A DNA stretch of 64,000 nt. Source: Halobacterium sp. R2-5. GTDB taxonomy: Archaea > Halobacteriota > Halobacteria > Halobacteriales > Halobacteriaceae. A model generated the notes under the pieces. It was not told the DNA's origin. It did no database searches and saw only the letters and a list, made by a program, of their open reading frames with translations. This document shows positions 39,670 through 48,754 of this stretch, in pieces. Every line of letters starts with the position of its first letter. The stretch's first letter is position 1. The position numbers and the translations under genes are program-made. Where the stretch lies: the NCBI RefSeq assembly GCF_011734195.1, contig NZ_JAANTH010000001.1:310001-374000 (forward strand), in the 5' to 3' direction.

Positions 39670-42600
39670 TCAGGCCGGCGAGGCGAACACCGCGTCGAAG
39701 ATCTTCCGCTCGGCCTTCCGGAGGTGCTGGTGGAACGTCGGTGGCGCGACGCCGATCGACTCCGCGACCTCCTCGCCGGTCGCCTCCCGCGGCCACTCGA
39801 AGAAGCCCGCGTGGTGGGCGACTTCGAGGGCGGTGCGCTGGCGGTCGGTGAGCTCCGAGAGCGCGCGCTGGGCGCGCTCGGAGCCGCCCCGCTCGCGGCT
39901 CATCTGCCGGCGCCGGAGCATCTCGGCGTCGGGGTAGGCGTCCTCGACGGCGTCGATGACCCGGCGGACGTCGGCGGTCGGCGCCAGGTGAATCGTCAGC
40001 CGCAGGTCGGCGTCCTCGATGACCGCGTTGTCGATGTAGCCGCCCAAGGACGCCACCACTGAGAGCACCGGCGGGTCGGTCGTCCGGAGCTCGAAGGTCG
40101 CCGGGTCCTCGTCGTCCGTCTCGACGGCGACGTCATCCCAGTACGGGACCGCGTCGACGAGCGCGTGAAGTGTGTCTACGGCGTCCGGGGTGGCCGTTCC
40201 GTAGACGAGGAACTCCCCGCCGCCGACGGCGACGGTGTCGTCGAGGGTGATCGTTCCGTTCGAGCTCTCGGAGGCGCCGAACGCCGCGAACACGTCCTCG
40301 ATCTGGAAGTCGAGTTCGACGAGCTCGTCGCTCATCAGCGCGCGCTTGCGCTCGGTCGCCGCGATGCTGTGCCCGACGATCTCGCCGAGCTGCGTGATCA
40401 CGTCCAGCTCGGCCCCCGTGAACGCGTCGGGGCGCGCGGCGTAGACGTTCAACACGCCGTACGTCGTCCCCTCGTGGACGACGGGAATCGCGGCCGACGA
40501 CCGGAAGTCGTACTCCTCGACGGCCGACTCCCAGGGGCCGTGGCGGCCTTCCGTGCGGACGTCGTTCGTGACGTCGACCTCGCCGGTGCGGAGCGCGCGG
40601 CCGGTGGGGCCCTCGCTGCGTTCGTCGGCTGGGTCCACCGAGATGGTGACGTCGTCGAGGTAATCCTCCACGCCGGCCTCCGCCCGGAGGTTCACGGTCT
40701 GCGTGTTGGTGTCGACGTCGCCGATCCACGCGAACTGGTAGGAGTCGGTGGCGGCGAGGCGCTCGCAGACGGTTTCCTCGATCTCCTCGCGCGTGGACTG
40801 TTCGATGACCGCGCCCGTGATGTCCCGAACGACCTCGTTGAGGCTGTTCAACGCCGCCAGCTGCTCGCGCTGGTGGACCAGCTCCTGCTCGTAGTCGTGC
40901 TGTTCGATCGCGGCCGCGAGGACGTTCGCGATAGCCTGGACGAACGTCGCGTCGTGGTCGGCGAACTCCCCCCGGTCCGTGTCGTGGGTGCCCAGAATTC
41001 CCCAGGGGTCGTCCGTGGGTCCGATGATAGTGCTGATGCCGCTCTCGACGTCGTGGTTCCCCAGCAGGTCGGGACCGCTGAACCGCGGCTCCGTGTCGAG
41101 GTCCTCGACGATGACTGGCTCCTCGGTCTCCAGCGTGTACGCGGCCTGCGAGTCGGCTTCGACCGCCGACACGGTCGCTTCCCCGACGATGTCGTCCTGC
41201 CAGCCGACGCCCTGCCGGAGCAGTAGCTCTTCGCTGGCTTCGTCGAGGTCCATCACCTTGCAGTAGTCCGTGTCCAGCGTCTCGGTGACGAGCTCGGCGG
41301 CTTCCGCGAACAGGTCGTCCAGTTCCACGCCGCCGAGCGCCTTCCGCCCGATTTCGGCCACCGCCTCCTGCTGGCGCACCCGATTCTCGAGCTCGCGCTC
41401 GTTCTCCACGCGCTCGGTGACGTCCTGGGACATCCCCATCGCCGCGAACACGTCGCCGTTCTCGTCGCGGACCGGAACGAAGTGGAACTGGTAGACGCGG
41501 TCGCCGACGGAGTCCGCGAACTCCGAGGGCTCGCCGTCCAGCGCCGCCTCGTACCCCGGCACGACCACGTCGGCGAGCTCCTCGGACAGCACGTCCGGGA
41601 GGTAGCCGCCCTCGAAGTCCTCTCGGGTCTTGTCGGTGTGCCCCTCGGGCGTCCCGCCGAACGTGGTGTAGTGGAGGTCCCGATCGACGAGCGCGACTGC
41701 ACCGTTCGGGAAGTGCTCGGCGACCGTCTCGAAGCGCTGCTCGCGCCGGCGGAGCTCCCGTTCGCGTTCCTTTCGCTCCGTGACGTCCCGGATGATGCCC
41801 GTGAAGTAGCGCTCGCCGGCGTGCTCGTACTCGCTGAACGAGACCGACAGCGGGACCTCGTCGCCGTCGGCGGTGACGCCGGGCAGCTCCACGTGGTCCC
41901 AGTCGAGCCTGCGCTCGCCGGTCTCCATGTACCGCGTGATGCCCTCGCGGTGGGCGTCCGCGAGCCGGTCGGGCATGAGCGTCGTGAGCGGCTCGCCGAC
42001 CAGGTCCTCGGGCTCGTAGCCGAACACGTCCTCCACCGCCGGGTTCACGCTCCGGATGCAGTCGTCCTCGCCGATGGTGACGACGGCGTCCGAGGCCGTC
42101 TCGGTGACCGTCCGGTACTGTTCGAGCGTGCGCTCGCGCTCCTTCCGGTCGGTGATGTCCCGGACGTACACCGACAGGCCGGTCTCCGAGGGGTACTCCC
42201 TGATCTCCACCCACCTGCCGAGTATCTCCGAGTAGAACTCGAACTCCACGGACTCCTGGCTCGCGAGCGCGCGCTCGGTCAGCTCCCGCGGCTCGCCCTC
42301 GGCGACCTCCGGGAGTGCGTCCCAGACCCGTGACTGGAGGAGCTCCCCGACGGGCCGCCCGACCAGCTCGGCGGCGCGGTCGTTGACGTACGTGACGCGC
42401 CACTCCTCGTCGAGCGCGAAGAACGCCTCGTCGATGCGCGTGAACACGTCGTCCAGCTCGTGCCGGAGGTCGTCGCGCTGGCGTTCGAGACGCTGCTCGC
42501 GGGCCTTCCGCTCGCTGACGTCCCGACCGATGCCCGTGAAGCCGATGACGTCGTCGCTCTCGTCGACGATCGGGCCGCCCCTGAACTCGTAGGGAATCTC

Positions 42601-43479
42601 TTCGCCGTCCTTGGTCACCAGCGGTAACTCTACCGTCACCCGCTCGCGGTCCTCGACGACCGTCTGGATGTCCTCGGCGGTCTCCTCGCGCGCGCGCTCG
42701 GCGACGAAGTCGCTGGCCTCCATCGACGCTAGCTCCTCGTCGGTGTAGCCGGTGACCTCCCTGAAGCGGTCGTTCCACCGCAGCAACGTCGCGTCCGTGT
42801 CGAAGGCGTACATCACGTCGAGCTGGGTGTCCAGGAGGCTCTCGACGAACGCTTGCTCCTCTTCGAGCTCTCGTTCGTACTCGCGGCGGTCGGTCATGTC
42901 GCGGGTGACCTTCGCGAACCCGACGAGGTCGCCGTCGTCGTCGCGGATGGCGGTGATGGTGACGTTCGCCCAGAACGTCGAGCCGTCAGCGCGGACGCGC
43001 CAGCCCTCGTCCTGTACCGACCCCTCCTCGGCGGCCCGCTCCAGATTCCGCTCGGGGACGTCCTGCTCGCGGTCCTCGTCCGTGTAGAACGCCGAGAAGT
43101 GCTCGCCGACGATTTCGTCCTCGCCGTAGCCCTTGATGCGCTCGGCGCCGGGGTTCCACGTCTGGACGTACCCCTCGTCGTCGAGCATGAAGATGGCGTA
43201 CTCCTCGGTCGCGTCCACCAGCGACCGGAACCGTTGTTCCCACTGTTCGTCCTCGGGCGCGCCCGCTCCGGCGATGGTCCGCCACCAGACACGGGCGTTC
43301 GCGCCGACTTTCTTCGTCTCCAGGCGGTCGGCCTCGACCAGTCGTTCGAGGCGGGCGTACGTCGTCCGCCGCCCGAGGCCGAGGTGCTCGGCGACCTCCG
43401 GGGTCGTCCGCGGCTCCGCTGACCCCTCGAAGACCGTCAGCGTCTCCCGGAGACTCTCCGTCAACGGTCGCTGTTCCAT
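39670..43479 (-). CDS. Large PAS/GAF sensor with N-terminal wHTH and C-terminal Bat HTH-10
   Basis: This 1269-residue soluble regulator has an N-terminal wHTH (RTTPEVAEHLGLGRRTTYARLERL). Five PAS modules follow (about 82-700), the first four ending in ITDRKERE-like linkers and one containing FYTDEDR. Two GAF domains (about 720-1035), a Bat β-domain (about 1050-1200) and HTH-10 (LTDRQRTALEVAHHAGFFEWPREATGEEVAESIG) complete it. It lacks a histidine kinase domain, so it should couple redox, light or small-molecule sensing directly to DNA binding. Having DNA-binding domains at both ends is unusual. ATG 43479 is chosen over an upstream in-frame start that lacks wHTH similarity. Confidence 0.93.
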   Translation of the reverse strand: MEQRPLTESLRETLTVFEGSAEPRTTPEVAEHLGLGRRTTYARLERLVEADRLETKKVGANARVWWRTIAGAGAPEDEQWEQRFRSLVDATEEYAIFMLDDEGYVQTWNPGAERIKGYGEDEIVGEHFSAFYTDEDREQDVPERNLERAAEEGSVQDEGWRVRADGSTFWANVTITAIRDDDGDLVGFAKVTRDMTDRREYERELEEEQAFVESLLDTQLDVMYAFDTDATLLRWNDRFREVTGYTDEELASMEASDFVAERAREETAEDIQTVVEDRERVTVELPLVTKDGEEIPYEFRGGPIVDESDDVIGFTGIGRDVSERKAREQRLERQRDDLRHELDDVFTRIDEAFFALDEEWRVTYVNDRAAELVGRPVGELLQSRVWDALPEVAEGEPRELTERALASQESVEFEFYSEILGRWVEIREYPSETGLSVYVRDITDRKERERTLEQYRTVTETASDAVVTIGEDDCIRSVNPAVEDVFGYEPEDLVGEPLTTLMPDRLADAHREGITRYMETGERRLDWDHVELPGVTADGDEVPLSVSFSEYEHAGERYFTGIIRDVTERKERERELRRREQRFETVAEHFPNGAVALVDRDLHYTTFGGTPEGHTDKTREDFEGGYLPDVLSEELADVVVPGYEAALDGEPSEFADSVGDRVYQFHFVPVRDENGDVFAAMGMSQDVTERVENERELENRVRQQEAVAEIGRKALGGVELDDLFAEAAELVTETLDTDYCKVMDLDEASEELLLRQGVGWQDDIVGEATVSAVEADSQAAYTLETEEPVIVEDLDTEPRFSGPDLLGNHDVESGISTIIGPTDDPWGILGTHDTDRGEFADHDATFVQAIANVLAAAIEQHDYEQELVHQREQLAALNSLNEVVRDITGAVIEQSTREEIEETVCERLAATDSYQFAWIGDVDTNTQTVNLRAEAGVEDYLDDVTISVDPADERSEGPTGRALRTGEVDVTNDVRTEGRHGPWESAVEEYDFRSSAAIPVVHEGTTYGVLNVYAARPDAFTGAELDVITQLGEIVGHSIAATERKRALMSDELVELDFQIEDVFAAFGASESSNGTITLDDTVAVGGGEFLVYGTATPDAVDTLHALVDAVPYWDDVAVETDDEDPATFELRTTDPPVLSVVASLGGYIDNAVIEDADLRLTIHLAPTADVRRVIDAVEDAYPDAEMLRRRQMSRERGGSERAQRALSELTDRQRTALEVAHHAGFFEWPREATGEEVAESIGVAPPTFHQHLRKAERKIFDAVFASPA

Positions 43480-43708
43480 ACTCCCGGTTCGCGCTCGCGC
43501 CTTCTCAACGTTCCGTCGATGGAAACGAACGCGCGGTCTACTCGCGTCGTAACGGCGTCTGCAACGTGTAACAACCTCGTCGCCACTCCTCGTCACGTTG
43601 CCCGCACCGGCTCGAAACGCTCGGCCAAACGACCCTCATCAGTTCTAGGACGGTCTTAGGGTGACGTGGTGCGTTCCAGGAAGTACAGCAGTGCCCGACC
43701 AACTAACC

Positions 43709-44020
43709 ATGTCTCAGACAACCCCCACCGTCACGGCGACGAGCCCGAGCACCGACGACCTGACCGACACCGAACGCCACCGCCTCCTCCAGTCCGAGCG
43801 CCGCCGCGTCGCCGTCGACGTCCTCGCCGAACGGTCGGCGCCCGTCGAGCTGTCGGCGCTGGCGACCGCGATTGCCGCCCGCGAGGACGGCCGCGACCCC
43901 GGCGACGAGGCGGCCGTCGAGCGCATCGAACTCACCCTCCACCACTCTCACCTCCCGAAGCTGGCCTCGTTCGACGTGGTCGACTACGACCCCGACACGG
44001 GTCTCGTCACGCGGCACTAG
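43709..44020 (+). CDS. Small winged-helix (DUF7344-like) protein 3
   Basis: The 103-residue protein again has the short wHTH pattern: TERHRLLQSERRRVAVDVLAERSAPVELSALATAIAARE, and ELTLHHSHLPKLASFDVVDYDPDTGLVTRH. It diverges from the large PAS/GAF gene and is followed by a Bat regulator at 44170, repeating the pairing seen at 37929-38388. A less likely start lies 48 nt upstream. Confidence 0.8.
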   Translation: MSQTTPTVTATSPSTDDLTDTERHRLLQSERRRVAVDVLAERSAPVELSALATAIAAREDGRDPGDEAAVERIELTLHHSHLPKLASFDVVDYDPDTGLVTRH

Positions 44021-44169
44021 CCGCTGCGGTCCGGCGCGCTCGCGCGAGCCCCGTTGTGCGCTGCCCCGCCGCGGACGCCACCCCGTTCGACCCCACGCTG
44101 TCGGCGCGCGTCGGCCATCACTGCCAGTAGATTCATCAGCCAACGCCGAATACTGGGAGACGATACCAC

Positions 44170-44877
44170 ATGACAGAAAGCCGGTCAATCGAGCGGGCGG
44201 ACGCCATCTGCGAGGTCGAATTCGCCCTCCAGGACCCGGCGTACCCGTTCGTGGAACTCAGCGAGTCGGGCGACTGCACGCTCGAACTCGCGGAGATGGT
44301 TCCTCGCTCGGGCGGCCAGTACGCGGAGTTCTTCAACGTCACGGGCGCGGAACCGGAACACGTCGCCGAAGTGATGGCGGACACCGACGCCGTCGACGTG
44401 ACCCTCCTCGCGGAGTACGAGCACAGCCGGCTGTTCGAGTTCGTCGTCTCCGGCGGCTGTCCGGCCCGCCGGCTCGCGGAGCTCGGCGCGCTCCCGAGCA
44501 CGGTGCGCGGCGACGACGGCGACGGCCGCATCGTCGCAGCGATCCCCGAATCCCGCGACGCGGCCGACGTCGTCGGCACGTTCCTCGACGAGCACCCCGA
44601 CGCCGAGCTCGTCTCCAAGCGCGAGACGGACGCCGTCCAGCCGCTCGCCTCGCGCTCGGCGGTCTACCAGATGCTGCAGTCGCTGCTGACCGACAGGCAG
44701 CGCGAGGTCCTCGAAACCGCCTTCGAGGTCGGGTACTACGACTGGCCGCGCGAGGCGACCGGCGAGGACGTCGCGGCGGAACTCGGCATCAGCTCGGCGA
44801 CGTTCGCCGAGCACATCCGGGCCGCCGAACACAACCTCCTCACGGTGTTCGTCGGCGGCCGCGGATTCGACTTCTAG
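44170..44877 (+). CDS. Bat-type HTH-10 transcriptional regulator 2
   Basis: The 235-residue protein has a β-rich N-terminal domain (ADAICEVEFALQDPAYPFVELSESGDCTLEL). The C-terminal HTH-10 is LLTDRQREVLETAFEVGYYDWPREATGEDVAAELGISSATFAEHIRAAEHNLL. It follows the small wHTH gene at 43709 with 149 nt between them. It has no sensor domain. It is convergent with the HalOD1 gene at 44897, from which only 19 nt separate it. Confidence 0.92.
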   Translation: MTESRSIERADAICEVEFALQDPAYPFVELSESGDCTLELAEMVPRSGGQYAEFFNVTGAEPEHVAEVMADTDAVDVTLLAEYEHSRLFEFVVSGGCPARRLAELGALPSTVRGDDGDGRIVAAIPESRDAADVVGTFLDEHPDAELVSKRETDAVQPLASRSAVYQMLQSLLTDRQREVLETAFEVGYYDWPREATGEDVAAELGISSATFAEHIRAAEHNLLTVFVGGRGFDF

Positions 44878-44896
44878 AGCGCCGCCCGGGGGGCGA

Positions 44897-45205
44897 CTAC
44901 GAGCCGTCTACGGGGGAGACGACCGTGCGGCCGTCCGCGTGGACCGTCACGTCGCAGCCGTTGAAGCGGAAGGAGACGCGGCCGGACGGCCCGGCGCGGC
45001 CGCCGGACGGCTCGAACACGGTGTCGAGGGCCTCGGTGTCGACGACGTCGTAGAGCGGTTGCATGCTGAGTGGGTCGTCGCCCGTCGCCTCCGCGACGGC
45101 TTCGACGACCGTTCGGACGGCCGACTCGTCCGGGTCTCGGGTCGCAGTTACAGTGTTCCCGTCGGCGCCCGTCTCGTTCATCGAGCGGTTGTTGTACCCT
45201 GGCAT
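44897..45205 (-). CDS. HalOD1 output domain protein 2
   Basis: The 102-residue protein is a single HalOD1 domain: VRTVVEAVAEATGDDPLSMQPLYDVVDTEALDTVF, then GRVSFRFNGCDVTVHADGRTVV. The first 25 residues are a polar leader. It probably relays signals with the neighbouring regulators. A start at the second Met (SMNETG) is also possible. Confidence 0.85.
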   Translation of the reverse strand: MPGYNNRSMNETGADGNTVTATRDPDESAVRTVVEAVAEATGDDPLSMQPLYDVVDTEALDTVFEPSGGRAGPSGRVSFRFNGCDVTVHADGRTVVSPVDGS

Positions 45206-45289
45206 GAAATCACGTGCGACCGCACGTACCAGTACCGTATCCCGGACGAGGGTTAGTTCACGTCCCTACCGTACGAGGTCCGACCCGAC

Positions 45290-45703
45290 TCAGGCCGCCT
45301 CGTCGTGGACCGCCTCGATCGCGGTCACCACCGGCTCGACGGGGTCCTCGTGGTCGAGCGCGACGAAGACGCCCTCGTCGCCGAAGTAGACGCGGACGAG
45401 CGTGAACACGTCGAGGCTGGTCGCGTGGTAGCGGACGTCGCTGGCGAGCGGGAACAGCCCGTCCGTGAAGAAGTCGGTCTCGGTGAAGTCGATGTGGACG
45501 TAGGAGTGGATCTCCTCGAAGTGTTCGAGCATGTGCGCCTCGTCGTCGTAGAACGAGCGCGTGACGTCGTCGACGTAGACGGGCCTGAACTCCTCGTCGG
45601 TGAACTCGACGAACGACCGCAGGGTACCGTCGACGGCGTCCTCGGCGGCGGCTCGCATGGCTTCGACGTCCAGCGACGTGAGTCCCGAATTCGAGACCGA
45701 CAT
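45290..45703 (-). CDS. Haloarchaeal regulatory-type protein, DUF7522-like
   Basis: The 137-residue soluble protein has the pattern DGTLRSFVEFTDEEFRPVYVDD, then a helical middle part and LVRVYFGDEGVFVALDHEDPVEPVV at the end. This resembles a haloarchaeal family I believe is DUF7522, often encoded beside HalOD1 and small wHTH genes. No catalytic motif is seen. It lies downstream of the HalOD1 gene in map order on the same strand. Confidence 0.7.
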   Translation of the reverse strand: MSVSNSGLTSLDVEAMRAAAEDAVDGTLRSFVEFTDEEFRPVYVDDVTRSFYDDEAHMLEHFEEIHSYVHIDFTETDFFTDGLFPLASDVRYHATSLDVFTLVRVYFGDEGVFVALDHEDPVEPVVTAIEAVHDEAA

Positions 45704-45749
45704 GTTCCGACTTCGACTTGACTACTACTGTGGCATTAGCGTTGCGCCG

Positions 45750-46442
45750 CTACGTACCGTCCTCGCTGCCGTAGTCGGCGCCGACAGGCGGCAGCCCGCT
45801 GTCGTCGAATTCGAGGACCGCGTCGCCGTTGCCGGAGCCGTCCGCCATCCCCGTGGTCATCAGGATGCGGATGGCCGCGCGCACGCTCAGGTCCGCGTCG
45901 TAGACGCGGCTCTCCGGCACGAGCAACAGCGCGCCCTGCGTGGGGTTCGGGCTGCCGGGGACGAACACGTTGTGCGCGGGCTCGCCCGCGACGTCCTCGA
46001 CGTCGCTCGGGCTGTTCCCGGTCTTCAGGCCGAGCCGGTAGAGCCCGTCGCGCTCGTACTCGACGTACACCGCGGACTCGAAGTCCGAGCTCCGCGAGGA
46101 GACGGAGTTCGCCATCTGCTTGATGCTCCCGTAGATGGTGCGGAACACGGGAACGAAGTTGACGAGCCGGCCGGTCCGGCCGAAGACGTGCTGGCCGAGC
46201 GGGCGCTTCGCGAACGCGCCCAGTAGGGTGACCGAGACCAGCAACACCACGGCGGCGACGAGCTGCGCGAGCAGTTCGTTGTTCGCGGTGTACGTCGCGA
46301 GCCGCGTGCTCTCGACGATGGGCTGTAGCTGGCCGGCCAGCAGGTCGGAGACGAAGCGGAGGATGACGAGCGTCGCGAGCAGCGGCGCGACGAGTACCAC
46401 GCCCGCCAGAAAGCTGCTCTTCAGTGACTCCTTGAGCCGCAT
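45750..46442 (-). CDS. DUF502 family membrane protein
   Basis: The 230-residue protein begins MRLKESLKSSFLAGVVLVAPLLATLVILRFVSD, the N-terminal helix of DUF502. A second helix is LLAQLVAAVVLLVSVTLLGAFA. The conserved block RTIYGSIKQMANSV and a soluble C-terminal domain follow (PNPTQGALLLVPESRVYDADLSVRAAIRILMTTGM). The biochemical role of DUF502 is unknown. The upstream 29 in-frame codons are excluded because the family starts at this Met. Confidence 0.9.
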   Translation of the reverse strand: MRLKESLKSSFLAGVVLVAPLLATLVILRFVSDLLAGQLQPIVESTRLATYTANNELLAQLVAAVVLLVSVTLLGAFAKRPLGQHVFGRTGRLVNFVPVFRTIYGSIKQMANSVSSRSSDFESAVYVEYERDGLYRLGLKTGNSPSDVEDVAGEPAHNVFVPGSPNPTQGALLLVPESRVYDADLSVRAAIRILMTTGMADGSGNGDAVLEFDDSGLPPVGADYGSEDGT

Positions 46443-46550
46443 ACAGCGAAGGGGTACGCGGCGGAGAAAAGTGTGGTGGTGGTCGGGGGCGTTCGCTGCA
46501 GAGCTGTCACTCGCGAGAACACACGTCAACGTTTATGTTGGTGGAATAAG

Positions 46551-47108
46551 ATGACAGAACGAGTACTAATGCGAAGGGAGGGGGGACACGGCGACACGGA
46601 CCACGTTCTCGTCACCGGAACAGCCGTCACGCCCGCAGACGCGGCCGTCGAACCGGCGTCGAACGTGCTCGGAGTCGCCTACGACACCACAGCCGAAGCG
46701 TGGCTGGCGGGCGTCCAGCCCGGACCGGACCGCGTCGCCGTCGTGAGTGTCGGGGAGCACTCGCGGACGGCCGCCGAGGCGGCCAGCCCGAACGCCGACC
46801 CGGACGCCGTGGCGACGATGGCGGGTGCGGTGGAGACGGTCCCGGACGTCGGCGACGCCGCCGCCGTCGGCACACTCGTCAACAACTACCTGTCCGTGTG
46901 GGACGGCGAAACGACGGTGTACGTCGACGACGTCTCGCCGTTACTCGAGTGTGTGTCCGCGGAGGCGGCGTTCCGGTTCCTACACGCGCTGCAGTCGTGT
47001 GCGGCCGCCAACGACGCCCGGCTCGTCGCCGGCCTCGACACCGCTGGCCACCCGCCGCACGTCGCGGCGACGTTCGGCGAGCTGTTCGGAGACGTCCGCG
47101 AGGTCTAG
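46551..47108 (+). CDS. RecA-like signalling protein without P-loop, DUF7504-like
   Basis: The 185-residue protein has a RecA-type strand order without a Walker A motif: ASNVLGVAYDTTAEAWL, RVAVVSVGEHSRTAAEAA, then AVGTLVNNYLSVWDGETTVYVDDVSPLLECVSAEAAFRFLHAL. It resembles a haloarchaeal family encoded with HalOD1 and small wHTH proteins (I believe DUF7504). Binding of nucleotides is unproven. ATG 46551 has a GTTTATG element about 18 nt upstream; ATG 46569 would fit leaderless spacing better. Confidence 0.7.
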   Translation: MTERVLMRREGGHGDTDHVLVTGTAVTPADAAVEPASNVLGVAYDTTAEAWLAGVQPGPDRVAVVSVGEHSRTAAEAASPNADPDAVATMAGAVETVPDVGDAAAVGTLVNNYLSVWDGETTVYVDDVSPLLECVSAEAAFRFLHALQSCAAANDARLVAGLDTAGHPPHVAATFGELFGDVREV

Positions 47109-48073
47109 AGCCAGTCCTCGCGGCGGAAGTACGCCACAAGTATCAGCGCCATCGCGCCCATTCCAATCATTACTGCGGGGTAGCTGTACGGCCACGCGAG
47201 CTCGGGCATGTACTCGAAGTTCATGCCGTAGACGCCCGCGACGAACGTCAGCGGGAGGATGATGGTGGCCACGACGGTGAGCTTCTTCATCGCGTCGTTG
47301 GTCGACATCGACAGCGCGTTCAGGTAGATGTCCCGGGCGCCGCCCGTCAGGTCGCGGTACGTCTCCACGAGGTCGACGAGCTGGACGAGGTGGTCGTAGA
47401 CGTCGCGGTAGTACTTCTCGGCGTCCGCGCCGATCTGCTCGGGGTCGCCGCGCGCGAGCACGCCGACGGCCTCCCGGGTCGGCCACAGCAGCCGCCGCAC
47501 GGACAGCAGGTCGCGGCGGAGGTCGTTGATGCGTTCGAGGACGTCGTCGCCGGCGGCGTCGACGACCTCGTCCTCGACGGCCTCGATGTCGTCCTCGATG
47601 TCGTCCAGAATCGCGAAGTAGTCGTCGACGATGCCGTCCAGACACCGGTACGCGGTGAAGGCCGGGCCGCGCGAGGCGAGCCGCGGCTCCTCGCGGTGGA
47701 CGCGCTCCCAGACGGCGTCGAGGGCGTCGACGCGCTCGGGCTCGACGGTCACGAGCCAGTCGTCGCCGACGAACAGTCCCGCCTGCTCGACGCGGAGTTC
47801 GTCGGCGAACGCGACGTCGCCGCGGCGCAGCGTCGCCGCCTTCACGAGTACGAACGTGTGCCCGTCGAACTCCTCGACCTTCGGGCGGACGCCCCCGAGC
47901 ACGTCCTCGACTTCGAGCGGGTGGATGTCGTAGGCGTCCGCGACGTCGTCTAACTCCTCGGCCGTCGGGTCGGTGACGCGCACCCACGTCGTGCCGTCGG
48001 CGTCCCGCGCCGCGGCGGCGTCGGTCCACTCCGCGTACCCGTCGGCCGCGTACACCACGCAGTCGACGGTCAC
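47105..48073 (-). CDS. corA: CorA-type magnesium/cobalt transporter
   Basis: The 322-residue protein has the N-terminal cytoplasmic domain and long stalk helix of CorA. Two C-terminal helices follow, with the signature VAGVYGMNFEYMPEL; GMN is the selectivity motif between the helices. It imports Mg2+, perhaps Co2+, as a pentamer. Its start overlaps by 4 nt the stop of a small membrane gene, so the two are co-transcribed. Confidence 0.96.
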   Translation of the reverse strand: MTVDCVVYAADGYAEWTDAAAARDADGTTWVRVTDPTAEELDDVADAYDIHPLEVEDVLGGVRPKVEEFDGHTFVLVKAATLRRGDVAFADELRVEQAGLFVGDDWLVTVEPERVDALDAVWERVHREEPRLASRGPAFTAYRCLDGIVDDYFAILDDIEDDIEAVEDEVVDAAGDDVLERINDLRRDLLSVRRLLWPTREAVGVLARGDPEQIGADAEKYYRDVYDHLVQLVDLVETYRDLTGGARDIYLNALSMSTNDAMKKLTVVATIILPLTFVAGVYGMNFEYMPELAWPYSYPAVMIGMGAMALILVAYFRREDWL

Positions 48074-48231
48074 GCCGCGGCACCCCCGGTCGTGATGCTC
48101 AACAGCGTGATGCCGACGATGAGCGCGGTGATGCTGAACGCGCGTCCCGGGTACGGGGCGGCGACGCCGGCGACGTAGCCCGCGAGCCCGGCGGCGCTGA
48201 CCCCGACGGCGACCGCTCGCAGCCAGTGCAT
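48070..48231 (-). CDS. Two-helix small membrane protein upstream of corA
   Basis: The 53-residue product starts MHWLRAVAVGVSAAGLAGYV at ATG 48231. It has two hydrophobic helices with the loop APYPGRAFSITA; a longer frame begins at GTG 48258. Overlap with corA suggests a shared transcript and perhaps a helper role in the membrane, which is speculative. Confidence 0.65.
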   Translation of the reverse strand: MHWLRAVAVGVSAAGLAGYVAGVAAPYPGRAFSITALIVGITLLSITTGGAAA

Positions 48232-48277
48232 GCCCGAGTGCTCGCGGGCGGACACCAAAAGTGGGGGCCCCGTGGGG

Positions 48278-48754
48278 CTACTCGACGCGCTCGCCCTGGT
48301 AGCTGCCGTCGTAGGTGTCGGCGTGCTCGGCCTCGGCGAACACGAGCTGGGCGACGCGCGCGCCGCGTTCGAGTTCGACGTCGTGGTGGACCTGCAGTAG
48401 TCCCTCGCCCTTCCCCGTGTAGCCGGCGTCCCAGACGGCGGTGTTGAGCATGCAGGAGTTGCGCATCAGCGACGACCGCGGGTAGAGGAAGCCGACGTGG
48501 TCCTCGGGGATGGAGATGGTCTCGGCGTACTGGAGGATGTAGCCGCCAGCCGGCAGGGAGAACGTCTCCGCGTCGTCGCGGGCGTCGGGCTGGACCGGCT
48601 GGCGGTCGCCGATGGTCTTGCCCTCCCGCCCGATGCGTCCGCGCTCGCGCTGTTCGAGGACGGCCTCGACGGTGAGGTCGACGCCGTTCGGCTGGACCTG
48701 CTCCTCGGCGACCGGTTCGACGTGTTCGGCGACGAACGCCCCGCTCTGGTACAT
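48278..48754 (-). CDS. dUTPase / dCTP deaminase family nucleotide hydrolase
   Basis: The 158-residue protein belongs to the trimeric dUTPase-dCTP deaminase superfamily, which limits uracil incorporation and supplies dUMP. Visible motifs are QVQPNGVDLTVEAVLE, PAGGYILQYAETISIPEDHVGFLYPRSSL and LNTAVWDAGYTGKGEGLLQV. The last motif corresponds to dUTPase motif 3; the family members in haloarchaea are usually annotated as dUTP nucleotidohydrolase. I cannot separate deaminase from diphosphatase function. The start is MYQSGAFVAEHVEP; codons upstream lack family similarity. Confidence 0.88.
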   Translation of the reverse strand: MYQSGAFVAEHVEPVAEEQVQPNGVDLTVEAVLEQRERGRIGREGKTIGDRQPVQPDARDDAETFSLPAGGYILQYAETISIPEDHVGFLYPRSSLMRNSCMLNTAVWDAGYTGKGEGLLQVHHDVELERGARVAQLVFAEAEHADTYDGSYQGERVE

